In this document: positions 36,211 through 47,500 of the stretch, one piece after another | Layout: every line of letters starts with the position of its first letter | How positions within the stretch are numbered: the stretch's first letter is position 1 | Source: Campanula takesimana | Lineage: Eukaryota; Streptophyta; Magnoliopsida; Asterales; Campanulaceae | NCBI GenBank assembly: GCA_026119855.1 | Contig: JAOWBW010000362.1 | Location: 186,001 to 250,000, forward strand | DNA: 64,000 bases | Reading direction: 5' to 3' | Program-made: the position numbers and the translations under genes | Notes under the pieces: generated by a model | What the model was told of the DNA's origin: nothing | Database searches by the model: none | Seen by the model: the letters and a program-made list of their open reading frames with translations, nothing else

Positions 36211-37777
36211 TGTTGGTCCCAAAGACACAACAAGGGTATGAGAAAGGAGGCTAGAGGGGGGGGGGGTGAATAGCCTACTTAAAATTTCAACCCTTTTTCA
36301 AAATTCAACCAAGTGCTTACAATCTTGAGTTTTGCGGTCACGTAATAAACTGTGCGGTCAAGATGTAATATGCACAGCGGAAGTTTTCGATGGAAATAAG
36401 GTAGAGTTGATTTTGACTAAAATCTCTAAGGAACACCAGCACTCACGGTCAACCAAGTTGCGGTCAAGTGAGTCCGGTCAAGGTAAGTGCGGTCAAGAGA
36501 AATGCAGTCAAGAGATTTGTGGTCAGATGGTTGAGATTGAAAGTTGTTGTCTTAGAAGTTTTGGCAAAAGATAAGTTAGTCAGATTTTTAACTTAGGCAA
36601 TGTGGAGAACAAACAAACACAATTCACAATACGTTTGAATATCTGTAAGATCAAACACTAAACGACAAACAAAATTAATATGAACAATAAAGAACAAGAT
36701 GAACAATATTTGAAAGTAAATTTGCAGAAAGTAAAATGACACAAGTATTTAGAAAGGTTCGATCTGTTAAAAGATCTACGTCCTTTACCAAGATGGTCAG
36801 TCTTGGATTTTGAATGGAGGAATATATTGATTCTTGAGTGTACAGATTACAGAGATGAAGCTTTGAATCAACACCTACTTTCTATGAAGAATAAATCCTA
36901 GACTTAGACCAGTGTATCCCTTTTGATTCAATCTATGTGATTGATCAATTGGGGTGAGTGTGTGTGTAAGAATCAGAAGCTCTTTAAAATCTAAGTGATT
37001 GTAGAGCCTAATGAATCTTAAGTGTTACAAGGCTTGAGATGACTTGAATGTTGCTGGAGATATTTGAAGGTTTGAAGGTGAGTTCTTTGAAGATTCAAAA
37101 GATTCTGGAAATCTTGAGTATGATCTTCAATCACTAAGTATTTCAACAACAATTTCTCTCTTTTTAAATCTCAGCTGGTTTCAATGAAGAACTTAAGGGC
37201 TATTTATAGCTTTGAATGAGAAAATAACTGTTGGGAAATACTTGGGCTCCAAGTTGAAGGACAGTGAGCTGTTGAATTCTAATTAGAGCTCAATCTGAGA
37301 TTGTCCTTTTTGCAGATAAGAGGTGGTCCCACTTAGAGGAATTCAAACTTGAATTACTTGGGGTTCAAGTTCTGCAACGTTCTAAACTAACCATAGTTTG
37401 ACCATGGTTAAGTTTAAACAAACTTGGGTTCTTGGACAACTTCTTCATTTGCGGTCAAGGCCTCACGGTCGAGTGGCTTGCGGTTGATGGAAATGTGACC
37501 TGTCAAAGATATGCCACAAAGCTCACGGTCACTGACTTCCGGTCAAGTGATTCACGGTCAAGTGGTCTTCCACGGTCAAGGTCTTGACCACTAAAATTCC
37601 AGACTTAGAAAATTTTCAGCCTATCAATCTAAAGCCTATACTATCAAAATGGACTATTCTAAAAATGAAGTTTAACACTTCTTACAATATATCCTAAAGT
37701 CCACAAAAGATAAAATTAGGTTATGGGATCAATCAAATCTAGGTAATAGGAGTGGTTTATAATAAGCATACCCAACA
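36211..37777 (-). repeat. 5' LTR of copia 2
   Basis: Partner of 24597-26182. TATA box (TATAAATA) at 37208-37201. The upstream W-box cluster lies at 37447-37585 and is one repeat unit shorter than in the 3' LTR. Confidence 0.95.
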
Positions 37778-37782
37778 AGTAC

Positions 37783-39448
37783 AAATCGTTTGTTACTCTA
37801 AATAGCACTTTCTAGATAAATCGTTTATCTCTAAAGAACTAGTGGGAGTAAAATGTATCTCAAAGAGTTCGAGACCTAGAAAATGACATAGAACCTAAGA
37901 TGGAAGATTGAACAAAGTTTCACAAGGAGTTGTAGAAATTCGTTCAAGTATACACAAAGTTATTTGCATAAATGATAGGATACTATCTATAACAAGAAAT
38001 ATTGATTTCTCGTAATAGAAAACAACTAGGAAAATATCATTGCGAATGATTGACCTATTACCTATCAAGATGCAAAGTCCGCTCCGGATTTAGATCAATG
38101 ACTTGGAGTCATAAAATCTAAAAGTGTATATTGATTAAGCAAGAGTAATTGAGAAAAGTGAATTCATAATGTCGATTATGATGAAACTTCATCACCCGTA
38201 GTCATGCTTAATGTTATTAGAATTCTAACTGTCATGACTTCATATTTCGAATATGTAATATGACAGATGGATGTCAAAACTATATTCCTTAATAGGAACT
38301 TACATTAGGATGTGTTTGATACAACCTAAAAGTTTTGATTGATCCATAAAATTCTAATAAAATATGCAAGTTGCAGAAATTCATGAGATGGATTGAAGCA
38401 AACTATTTGGAGTGAAATTTCATTTTGATGTAGTATTCAAAGAGTTTGAATTCATCAAGGATGAGACTTGTGATTACAATAAATTTAGTGGGAGGGTAAT
38501 TTTATTCATAGTCTAATGTATATATGGTTGATATATAAATCATTTGAAAGAGTTTCTAAATGAAAGACTTGGATGAAGCCGCCTACATCCTTGGATTGAT
38601 TTATGGAGATAAATCTAAAAGGTTGATTGGTTAAAGTCAAAGTACTAATATTGACAATAAAGTGAAAGGTTCACTATGCAAGACTCTTGGAGAGGTCACT
38701 TGAAAAAGTCTAATGGCATTAATCTTTACAAGGTTTAGTCTTACTGGAAGACTGATGAGCAAAGAGTACATGATTAGGATTCCATATGCTTCGGCAATTG
38801 GATCTATCATGTAAGCCATGTTAATATACTAAGACCGGATGTCTCATATACTTGGAGTATGATGAGATAATACCAATCGGATCCTAGTGAAAGTCACTAG
38901 TTAAGAAACATCCTTAAGTACTTTAGAAGAACTAAAGGATGCATTCTTGATCTTTGATGGAATATAAAATGATCCTGTAAATAGTTACAAAGATGCATTC
39001 TTACAAACCATCAAAGATAAATATTGCAGTATAAATACATGTCTAAGTTTAATAATGGTGTTAGAAGAGTTCTAAGTATACCATTACTATTCTACAAAAG
39101 GTTGAGTATCTAGTCGCATGGGATGCAACTAGAAAAATGTTAAGATTAAGATTCTAATTAGTAAACTAGAAATCGTTTCTAGTGTCGCTGATTTTATGGA
39201 CCTTCATTGTGCCAATAATTGTTATTGCACAATATAAGGGGCTAATGTCTTATCTAAACATATACTTGGACGTTTCTATCTTTTTCGAGAAATCGTCAAA
39301 GATAGGAGATGTCTAAATATGCAAAGTACCATATGATGATAACAAGGATAATCATCTTACATAAGCCTGCTTGCAACTATGATGGAGATCATAACTAGCT
39401 CAATGGGTATTGGATACACGTTGATTGGGCCTAGTGCAAGTGGGAGAT
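37783..39448 (+). pseudogene. decayed integrase end, RT and RNase H of copia 1
   Basis: It continues the integrase interrupted at 24591 (FVTLNSTF-like, near 37790). It then shows RT landmarks in scattered frames: a SPVVMLN match near 38198, MDVKTIF near 38270, and a MKDLDEAAYILGL match near 38560-38610. RNase H traces follow near 39110-39190. Many stops and frame changes make it non-functional. The right LTR follows a purine-rich tract at 39437-39447. Confidence 0.72.
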
Positions 39449-40844
39449 TGTTGGATATTATGCCCTAGGCTCTTGAGAAAAGCCTATGCGTTATATCATG
39501 GCTTCATTGTTATAGAGATAACAAACCCGATTATTATATATTTTGCATGTTTATTATAATGATCATTGTCCCTAGAACTTATGAAGGGCTAGCATGAGTT
39601 TAATGGATAATCATATGATGGTTATAGCGCATAGGATGCGGATTAAACTTGTGAGTACATGATGGAGAACAAGTACTGGATAGACCCGTTATGAGATTTA
39701 TATCATAGTCAAATGTCATAATTAAATCTCATAGTAGTTATATCATTTATCCTTAGACCTGAGATTATCATAGTCTTCCACATGATGAACATTATGTTTG
39801 ACGTACTCAAACGCTACCCCTAACCGGGTGGTTATAAAGGCTATAATTGGCATAATCGGATTCTTGTAGGGAAGAATGATAAGTCAAGATGGGATTTGTC
39901 CCTCTCTCAAGAGAGATATCTTCTTGGCCACTCGATGAGTGAGATTGATAATAGTGTACGGCCGTACGCAAATGAATTGAAGCATTCAATGTTATTTGCT
40001 CATATCAATCTACTCGGGATCGAGAAAGCATTGGACAACATAAGTTGACGTGGACCATGACTTATGTCCAATATGATATCGTGTGACAAAGGGATTGTGA
40101 TATGTTCTATAAGGTTACTTTGGGCTTTCAAAGTTATACTAATTGGGTAGTCATAATGGCTTGCTAGAGTCCGCTTATGACTTACGGGTTCTGACTCGTT
40201 CGGACTCGTTGCCAACTTAGTATAATCCTATTGGGTCACACACAATAGAACAGATTGAATAAGGCACAGAAAATGGGAAAAACTGGATCCTGCTGGAAGG
40301 ATCCGTACGGATGGTTTGGGAGCCACCCAACCAATCCATACGGATGGTTTGTCCAGGCGGAAAACAGTTTGTTCAGATCTCTTATTTGACAAGGAATTCT
40401 GATCCCAAAAGGAATTAAGTTTATACCCTATTATATATGTGTGCAGTCGGGTTTGAGGAACCTAATGGTTGATTTTAGAAATCATAACATGTTGTTTGAG
40501 AAACAATTATACAAATATAGAGGGGATTATTAGTTTTGAGATTTAGAATCATCATAACTCAATAATCAATGGAGCAAAATAATTCTTACGAAGAAATCGT
40601 TTCTTCATCAAGCCTTGGGTCTAGCAATCCAGATCAAGAAGGTGTTCTTGATATCCGTTCGACGTGTGGATACCGATAAAGGGTGTTTGCTTTAACACCT
40701 TAAAGTCCGTGTTTATGGATTCGATCTTCAAGGGTATGTTTCTTTCATCTTGTATTTAATTTAATCAACATGCACGGATCCGGGCTCTTGTGTGTTTGAT
40801 TTTATCTGTTTATTCTGCTGCGCATGATGCATCAAAATCCAACA
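39449..40844 (+). repeat. 3' LTR of copia 1
   Basis: Matches 19540-20933 almost base for base. The first palindrome is intact (40301-40312) and the second carries one change (40334-40345, ATCCATACGGAT). Confidence 0.95.
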
Positions 40845-41384
40845 GTTTGTGCACTTACGGTGGCTTGAGGCGGCTCAAATGAAGTCCGATGACTGTGATT
40901 TTGGTGCAATTAGCTTCGTATGGTTGAGGCGATTCAGTCTATGATGTTTGATTTCTGTTTGCATCGTCGGAGTGTCGCCGGTGATCGATGTGTGCAGAGA
41001 GAGCAGCCGGATTTAACGGTGGCGATTGGTGGCTTGAATGAAGCTCGATGACGCTGATTTTTGTGACGATGAAATCGTCCTCTCGAAGGGAGTGCAGATC
41101 TGTTGTCCCTTTTGTGATTTTGGCTGGCCAAAATGTCGCCGGTGGTACGAACTGGCGGAGGGAAATCAATCCATATTTTTGTACCGAAAATACCCTTAAT
41201 AAAAAGTCATGTGCCAATGCACATGACTATTTAACGAAAAAATGTAACGGTGTTAGTGATAGTGACTTTCGATTCAATAAACTCTTAGTTGGATGTGTTG
41301 TTTCAAAAGGAAATTAGTTTAGTGACCAAATACCCAAACTGGTCATAGTTGAGTGATTTTTTATGCAGTTTTGCCTATAAAGTA

Positions 41385-42540
41385 ACATTGTTCATAAGTA
41401 AACGTAACACCTGTTTTACAAAAACAAAAGCTCGTTTTACCCATTTTTTCAAATGTAATACTAACTATAATTACGTGTAACCCAAACAATATCTAATTGT
41501 AATTATCATTTATACTGAAATGTAATTGTGCTTTTGCAAAAATGTAAAATATTGTGTATTTTGATTTAATTTTTTGAAAGAAAGTAACATTTGAAAAGTA
41601 ACAACTCATATACATGAATGTAATTGTTTATACAAGTAACAATACTCGAGCAACGCAATTTGGGAGTAGTCTCCATGAAAACGTGTTGATGCGCTTACTG
41701 AGGGAAGCGTACCATTCATGTACTTGTCAGAGGGACGACGTTGCGTCACCCCAGCGTCCCAAATACTTCTGGGCCGAAGCTGTCAATACCGCATGTTTCA
41801 CCCAGAACCGCTCCCTCATCATCAAAGTTCACAACAAGACTCCTTATGAATTGTGGAGAGGCATATCACCCGACATTGCCTTCTTCAAGATATTTGGATG
41901 CAAGTGTTACATCTTGTACAATGGCAAAGAGCATCGAGGTAAATTTGATGCTAAGGAATTACCTAAAGATTAGGGTTTAGAAGTAGTTCCTAGATCATCC
42001 TCGGGTTGATGAACCCTAGATCATCATCGGCTATGAAATAACATGTAAACATGAAGATCGCAACCCTAAATATAGCATAAATAAATTATAACATATTTCT
42101 ATAGATAATGTAATACTTTTACATGTAATATTAATCAAGTGTTTTTAGCTCTAAAAATGTAAATGGTTGAACTATTAGTTTTTCTATACATATGTGTTAC
42201 AATTATGTATAAACACCGTTACATATAAGTAACACGTTCGTTACATTTTAGTTGTAATAAGTATTACTTTTGGAAAACGAAGAAAACATTAAAAAAAAAA
42301 AACATTGTTACTTTCCTGTATATATGTATTACTTTTATGTATACAAACTGTTACATATAAGCAACACGTTTGTTACATTTAGTTATAGTAACTATTACTT
42401 TTGACAAACCGAAAAAAAAATAATAATAATATAAATAAGAAATAAAAAATAATAGGGCCTATGGGTCATGGATCTGAGTCATGGGTCAAAAATGACCCGT
42501 CTCTATTATGAGACGGGTCATGATGTTCTCATACAAGTTT
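41385..42540. repeat. GTAAC/GTTAC-rich sequence, possible outer element
   Basis: Words of the type GTAAC, TGTAAT and GTTACA recur every 10-30 bases on both sides of a GC-richer island (41640-41960). The right end (ATGAGACGGGTCATGATGTTCTCAT, split at 42510-42535) resembles the complement of 18860-18900. There is no gene other than the integrase scrap. Confidence 0.45.
41741..41961 (+). pseudogene. isolated copia integrase fragment
   Basis: About 70 codons translate to YFWAEAVNTACFTQNRS..., ELWRG and IFGCKC..LYNGKEHRGKF. This is very close to the same segment of copia 2's integrase at 32810-32590. No LTR, RT or other copia sequence adjoins it, and it sits on the opposite strand to copia 2. It reads as a short captured or left-behind piece rather than a gene. 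Confidence 0.8.
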
Positions 42541-42542
42541 TT

Positions 42543-42543
42543 G

Positions 42544-42629
<86 letters not shown>
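42543..42629. repeat. (TC)n-(TA)n compound microsatellite
   Basis: About 50 bp of CT repeat followed by about 34 bp of TA repeat. Confidence 0.95.
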
Positions 42630-42631
<2 letters not shown>

Positions 42632-42643
42632 GAAGGGCAATTG

Positions 42644-43747
42644 CCACTACAATTTGTACTAATCCACTACAATGATTTTATTTTTAGTAAATCAATTAAT
42701 CACTTGACATAATTACCCTTTAGGAAAGACTATTAATACTACAAATTTTGATTTTCCACTACATCCACTAGTATTCATTAAAATTATAAGTTTTGCTTTT
42801 GGGATCTCCAAATTAATTTTTTTTAATCTTCTTTAGAAATTTAAATGATTTATATGTAAGAAATATGATAACGTGAAGTCACTAACATTTTTTTATTGCT
42901 TATGAAATAAATTAGAGTTTTGAAATCACCTACTTTTTTCAGTCCAGTTTAATATACTTTTCCCTTTTTCTGTTAAAAAAAAGAAGAAGAAGAAGAAGAA
43001 AAGTGAAGAGATATAAAGGATTGGACAAAGAGGTTAAAAGCTTATACAATTTTAAACAATAACCTTTTTAATTCAAATATTAAACTTTTGTGGTAAATTT
43101 ATTAATTATTTTTACCGTATGTCAACATAATCAAATGCTATAATGTTGAAAACTTTACAATATTTATTTTAAGTGAAAATCTAGAGAAAAACTTGTTTTA
43201 CACTCGTTTTAGTGTAAAATCTGTTTTCATCCCCTAATGTAAAACAGAATCTTTTAATGTAAAACATGTTTTACACATCTTTTAGTGCAAAACAAGTTTT
43301 TTATAAGACCGACTCTTATTATAATTTATATGTTATACTAGTATTACACTAATTGTTGATTCACTGGGTTTCAAAAAAAAATGGTTAATTCACTAAGAAT
43401 TTAACTTTTTAACGTGAAGTCACTAACAATTATTGTACTTTTAACAATGCAAAAATAAATAAATATAAGTATTAAATAATTAAGGTAAATTTATGAGATT
43501 CATTTACTCTTAAAAATATATTGTATTTAATATTGTTAAAGCAAAAAAATATTAAATAAGGTAAGTATATCAAAGAAAAATTGTGCCATAATTACATTTA
43601 ATTAATGTTTAATTAGCAAATGTAGTGGAAAAGTGAAAATTGTAGTGCATATATCACCTTCCTAAAATATTGCATTAACTCCTCAAAAAGCCAAGGATAG
43701 TTATGTCAATTTATAAAAAAGTGTAGTGGATTAGTACAAATTGTAGT

Positions 43748-43749
<2 letters not shown>
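42644..43749. mobile_element. terminal-inverted-repeat element, superfamily uncertain (1106 bp)
   Basis: The left end CCACTACAATTTGTACTAAT... and the right end are exact complements over 28 bp, and weaker complementarity (TTCCACTACAT and others) extends to about 140 bp. It lies between TA microsatellites, which hides any target duplication. There is no ORF. The CACTAC start hints at CACTA, but the 3-bp flanks do not match. Confidence 0.6.

Positions 43750-43829
<80 letters not shown>
43750..43829. repeat. (TA)n microsatellite
   Basis: About 80 bp of uninterrupted TA. A shorter TA run follows at about 43996-44026, after a TTGGATACAT-repeat segment (43878-43985). Confidence 0.95.
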
Positions 43830-43833
<4 letters not shown>

Positions 43834-43991
43834 TGTGCTCCTATGAAAACCTTAATATCGTGAGAACCGTGAGAACTTGGATACATCATTGGATAAATTA
43901 CTTGTCTTGGATACATCATTGGATACATTACTTGGATACATTAAGTAAAAACTAATGTATCCAATGTGCACTTAGATACATCATTTGAGAA

Positions 43992-44030
<39 letters not shown>

Positions 44031-44330
44031 TCATACAATTTTAAATTTATTACTATTAACTTGCCATTATAAATAGCATCCACATTAAATACAATTCAGT
44101 TGTGTGGATCATAAATACAAAACAAAACTATCGTTAAAAAAATAGATGGGTAATTGGAGTAAAGTATTTTTAGCGAACTACAAAGCTTAAATAATAAAAT
44201 TATTTTTTCAAAAATAAATTGTAAAAGTTTAAAGTGATTTGTGATAGTCCGAATTCTCGTTTCATGATAAGACAAAATGACCCTAAAGTGAAAGAGAGTA
44301 GAAAACAAAATAAAAGACATCAGATTATAA

Positions 44331-44338
44331 ACGTGGCA
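44331..44338 (+). promoter_or_regulatory. ABRE-like element upstream of the PP2C gene
   Basis: ACGTGGCA, about 170 bp before the ATG. ACGTGGC is the core bound by ABF/AREB bZIP factors, and clade-A PP2C genes are commonly induced by ABA. A second ACGT core (CCACGTT) is at about 44405. A TATA-like CTATATATG lies at about 44447. Confidence 0.5.
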
Positions 44339-44462
44339 TAGGTGACTTTTATGAGCTTGCAAAGTTGGAGGCATAAGCTACTTACACGGTGTATAAGAAG
44401 ATCCACCACGTTGCACTATTTTCATATACGTTTTACTTTAGTTTCCTATATATGATTTCTTC

Positions 44463-44509
44463 ATGAAGATGGTTAAGTGAATTCTATGTCTAGAATTTGG
44501 AATGATTGA
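44463..44509 (+). promoter_or_regulatory. two short upstream ORFs
   Basis: 44463-44480 encodes 5 residues and a stop. 44486-44509 encodes 7 residues and overlaps the main ATG (44502) out of frame. If the transcript starts upstream of both, they could limit translation of the phosphatase. If it starts about 30 bp after the TATA-like site at 44447, only the second would be present. Confidence 0.45.
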
Positions 44510-47500
44510 AGATATTGAGAGAAATGATATAGAAAGAAAACATCAATCCTCACCGATTTACGGGGCTAGAAGAAGTATAATGTTCAACCCATTTGATCGT
44601 GATACACCTGAAGAATGTCGTGCGCGCCGCCGTCGTAGAATTGAGAAAAGGAGATTGGAGTCCGGAAAAGGTCCGATTTCACCGTCTACTCCAAATCATA
44701 GTGATAATCGTGCAAAAACTTTTGAAGAAAATCAACTTGTCACAAGAGTATTGACTATGGCATTGAGTGTTAATCCAAATGTGCAGCCAACTGAATCCAT
44801 ACCCGTGTACGGAATGATGTCAGTCGCCGGAAGATCTCGCAAGATGGAAGACGCCATATCCATTCAAACAGAGTTGTGCCGACCAGAAATTAACGGCCGG
44901 CGACCGGTCCATTTCTTCGGCGTGTTCGATGGCCATGGAGGAAGTCACGTAAAGCACGCCTTTACGAGTCCAAATCCTCTGTGTCACTTTGTGTGCCACT
45001 TCATGTGCCATAAGTGATCTAATGGCTCACAGTTATTGAGATTGATATTATTGTAATATTATGCAAGCATGTGAACTGTTGGATAACAAGTGGTACATAG
45101 AGTGGGACACAAAAGTGGTATAGGAACTCCGCCTTTACTTAGTTGTGTTTTTGTTTTGTTGTTTACTTTAACCGAAATATAAATTAATGCAAGAAGTCAA
45201 AACCTACCAACTTAAAAATTAAACACTCTTTTAAATCAACCGAAATGAATTAAAGCAAGAAGACAAAACCATCCGACCTAACAATTAAACACTCTTTCAA
45301 GTTCAAATTAAACAAAAGGTTAATTATGTCAATTAACAACTAAGCTTTTCTCGTTTCGAACTTGTGTGCCAGGTGTCTGCGCTATGTAGGGATAGGATGC
45401 ACGTGTTGATGACTGAGGAGTTGATGAGCGTCGGAGGAGACGCCGGCGAGGAAGGGTGGCGGTCGGCGATTAAGCGGTGTTTTGAACGGATGGATGAGTT
45501 GGCTCTGAACATATGTGTTTGTGGAAACACTGAACCTGGATGTAGGTGCGGACAGATGGGTACGACGGCGCTGGTGACTCTTTTAACTCAAGGGTACATT
45601 TTTGTGGCTAACTGCGGCGACTCGCGTGCCGTTCTCGGCCGTGCCGGGAGAGCCGTGCCGCTGTCGAGGGACCACAAGGTAAAGCCTCAAAGTGTTTGTT
45701 GAATTGCTCAGATGGTAATCGATTGAACTGAATGATGAATGATGACCACTTTAATTCGTCGGAAGATACATTATTTAATACTTCCTCCGTCCCGGACTAA
45801 GATTCTTAATTTGATTTTACACGGAGATAAAAAGTAAATGTCGTGAGTGTGAGTATGAGAAGTAAAGTAGGAGAAAGAAAGTGGGTAGAAAGTTTTTATT
45901 GTGCAAATGACAAGTGAGTCCCATTGTCCATTTTAGGTAATAAAACAACTAAAAACTTTAGTTTGAAACAAATCAAAAAGAAAAGTAAAAACCTTAGTCC
46001 GTGACAGGAAGAAGTAATTTGGCAAAACAATCGTGACAAATAGATTTGATAGAATAACAGGATACCAAATTTATGACTGAAAATCTTAGGCCTCTTAAAA
46101 AGAAAGTCTAATGCTCCGTACATCCCTAAATGAATATGAATGTTTATTTTCAATGATGATTTTGTTTTATTAAAACTTTGTCCTTAAATGTTTTTTCACC
46201 AAATTTTTTAATTGGTCATTTTATATTGCAAAATTAATTGTTTTGATGCGGATAACCATAAATATTATGCATCTTTGCCATTCAGTTGTATAAAAAGTAA
46301 ACAGCTTTAGATTATATCTTAAATACATTTATTCAGGGACGGAGGGAGTAAAACACATTACATCGGTTACGATTAATTCATTTCATTTGCAGTTTTAACT
46401 TCATTGCCAAAATGCTCATCCCCAGACAATGAAACTCAGGAGAGCCAAGAATAACTAAAAAGGGGTACAGTAAAAGTGAAAGAAGCTAACTTTCTTCTTC
46501 TTTCATTTTTTTTTTTTTTTTTTTTTTTTTTGCAGCCGGATAGGGTGGATGAACTTGCCAGAATTAGAGCTAGTGGAGGACAAGTATACAATTCAGACAT
46601 ACCGCGAGTTGAAGGGATCCTTGCTATGTCCCGTGCTATTGGTATATAACTTTTTCCAGACATGTTATGCTGTTTATGCTTGAAATCTTTCTTTTAAATG
46701 TAGGATCATTAGGAATCGAAATTTTGATTCTTATGCTTAATTAGTTTTGCACGCTTATGTTTTATCTGAGACTGACTTGTTAAAACAAGTAAGATATGAA
46801 CATAAATGAATGCGTTAAGTTAGGAGTAGGATTGAGAGAAAAGATCTAGTGTATACATACATTTAATTTGTTAAGAAAAAAATGGTAAAACCCTAGTGCA
46901 GATAGTGAAATGCAATACATGTCTTGGATACTCATATGTCGTTTTAGAGGTTTTCATCTTCTTTTTCAAGTACGACGTAAGAAAATAAACTTAGATACGT
47001 TATTTAAGAACACTTGAAAGTCTTCTTATGTCTGCTAAACACACATTTGCATGATTTGGTGGATGTTTATGAATGATGTCTCATCTAAACGCCCAGCTTC
47101 TATACATTCAAGGTTAATAACTATATATATGGCGGCTAGAAGCGACAATAAAAGTATTTTGTTTGTCATGTATGTGTCTTAATCCGACAAAATGCTCTTT
47201 AAGGAATAAATCATATTGATTTAGTATGACATAGAAAGAATGATAGAAAGAATATGATTCTCTTCCAAGTACTGAATATTTTGTCGATTTGTGATATATG
47301 TCGGTGTAATCAACATGTATTTTATCGCGTTCCAAGTTGAGAAGATTATGCCATATGTGGTTGGCGCAATAGTCAATAGTGCGAGGTTTCACACCAAGTA
47401 TATGTCAGAGAATGACATATATATATTTGTCGTCTTTCGTTCTTAATTGATTGATTATTTTATTTCGAAATGTATTAAATCTAGAGACTCCACTCCAGGA

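Larger units (their letters stand above)
24597..37777 (-). mobile_element. Ty1/copia retrotransposon 2, Sirevirus-like, 13.2 kb
   Basis: LTRs at 36211-37777 (5') and 24597-26182 (3'), a perfect 5-bp duplication AGTAC (24592-24596 and 37778-37782), a TGGTATCAGAGC primer site and AGGGGGAGA purine tracts. Coding order on the minus strand is gag with two zinc knuckles, protease, integrase, RT, RNase H, then an extra gene before the 3' LTR. A long gag, several purine tracts and an additional 3' gene are features reported for Sireviruses. Pol is almost intact, so this is the youngest retroelement of the nest. Confidence 0.93.
19540..40844 (+). mobile_element. Ty1/copia retrotransposon 1, carrying copia 2
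   Basis: Two LTRs of 1394 and 1396 bp (TGTTGGAT...AACA type ends), a TGGTATCAGAGC primer site directly after the left LTR, a purine tract (AAGTGGGAGA) before the right LTR, and a perfect 5-bp duplication GTTTG (19535-19539 and 40845-40849). Removing the nested element leaves about 8.1 kb. Internal coding traces are all on the plus strand and heavily decayed, although the LTRs are roughly 98% alike by eye. Confidence 0.95.
19109..41375. mobile_element. MULE 2, non-autonomous, split by nested retrotransposons
   Basis: Inverted ends of about 205 bp (19109-19311 and 41171-41375) begin GGTAAAACTGCATAAAAAAT on the left and GGCAAAACTGCATAAAAAAT on the right, read inward. They are flanked by a perfect 9-bp duplication, TATAAAGTA (19100-19108 and 41376-41384). 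Without the copia insertion at 19540-40844 the element is only about 0.95 kb. Its interior (19312-19539, 40850-41170) is GC-rich, with GCCGGAG and CGATGA repeats and no ORF. Confidence 0.9.

Noticed and set aside
43731..43955. Tyr/Ile-repeat open frames
   Set aside because: Translation of the TA microsatellite.
44949..45017. Exon 1 read-through giving a 171-residue protein
   Set aside because: The GT at 44949 and the acceptor before 45373 restore the PP2C reading exactly; the read-through adds residues foreign to the family.
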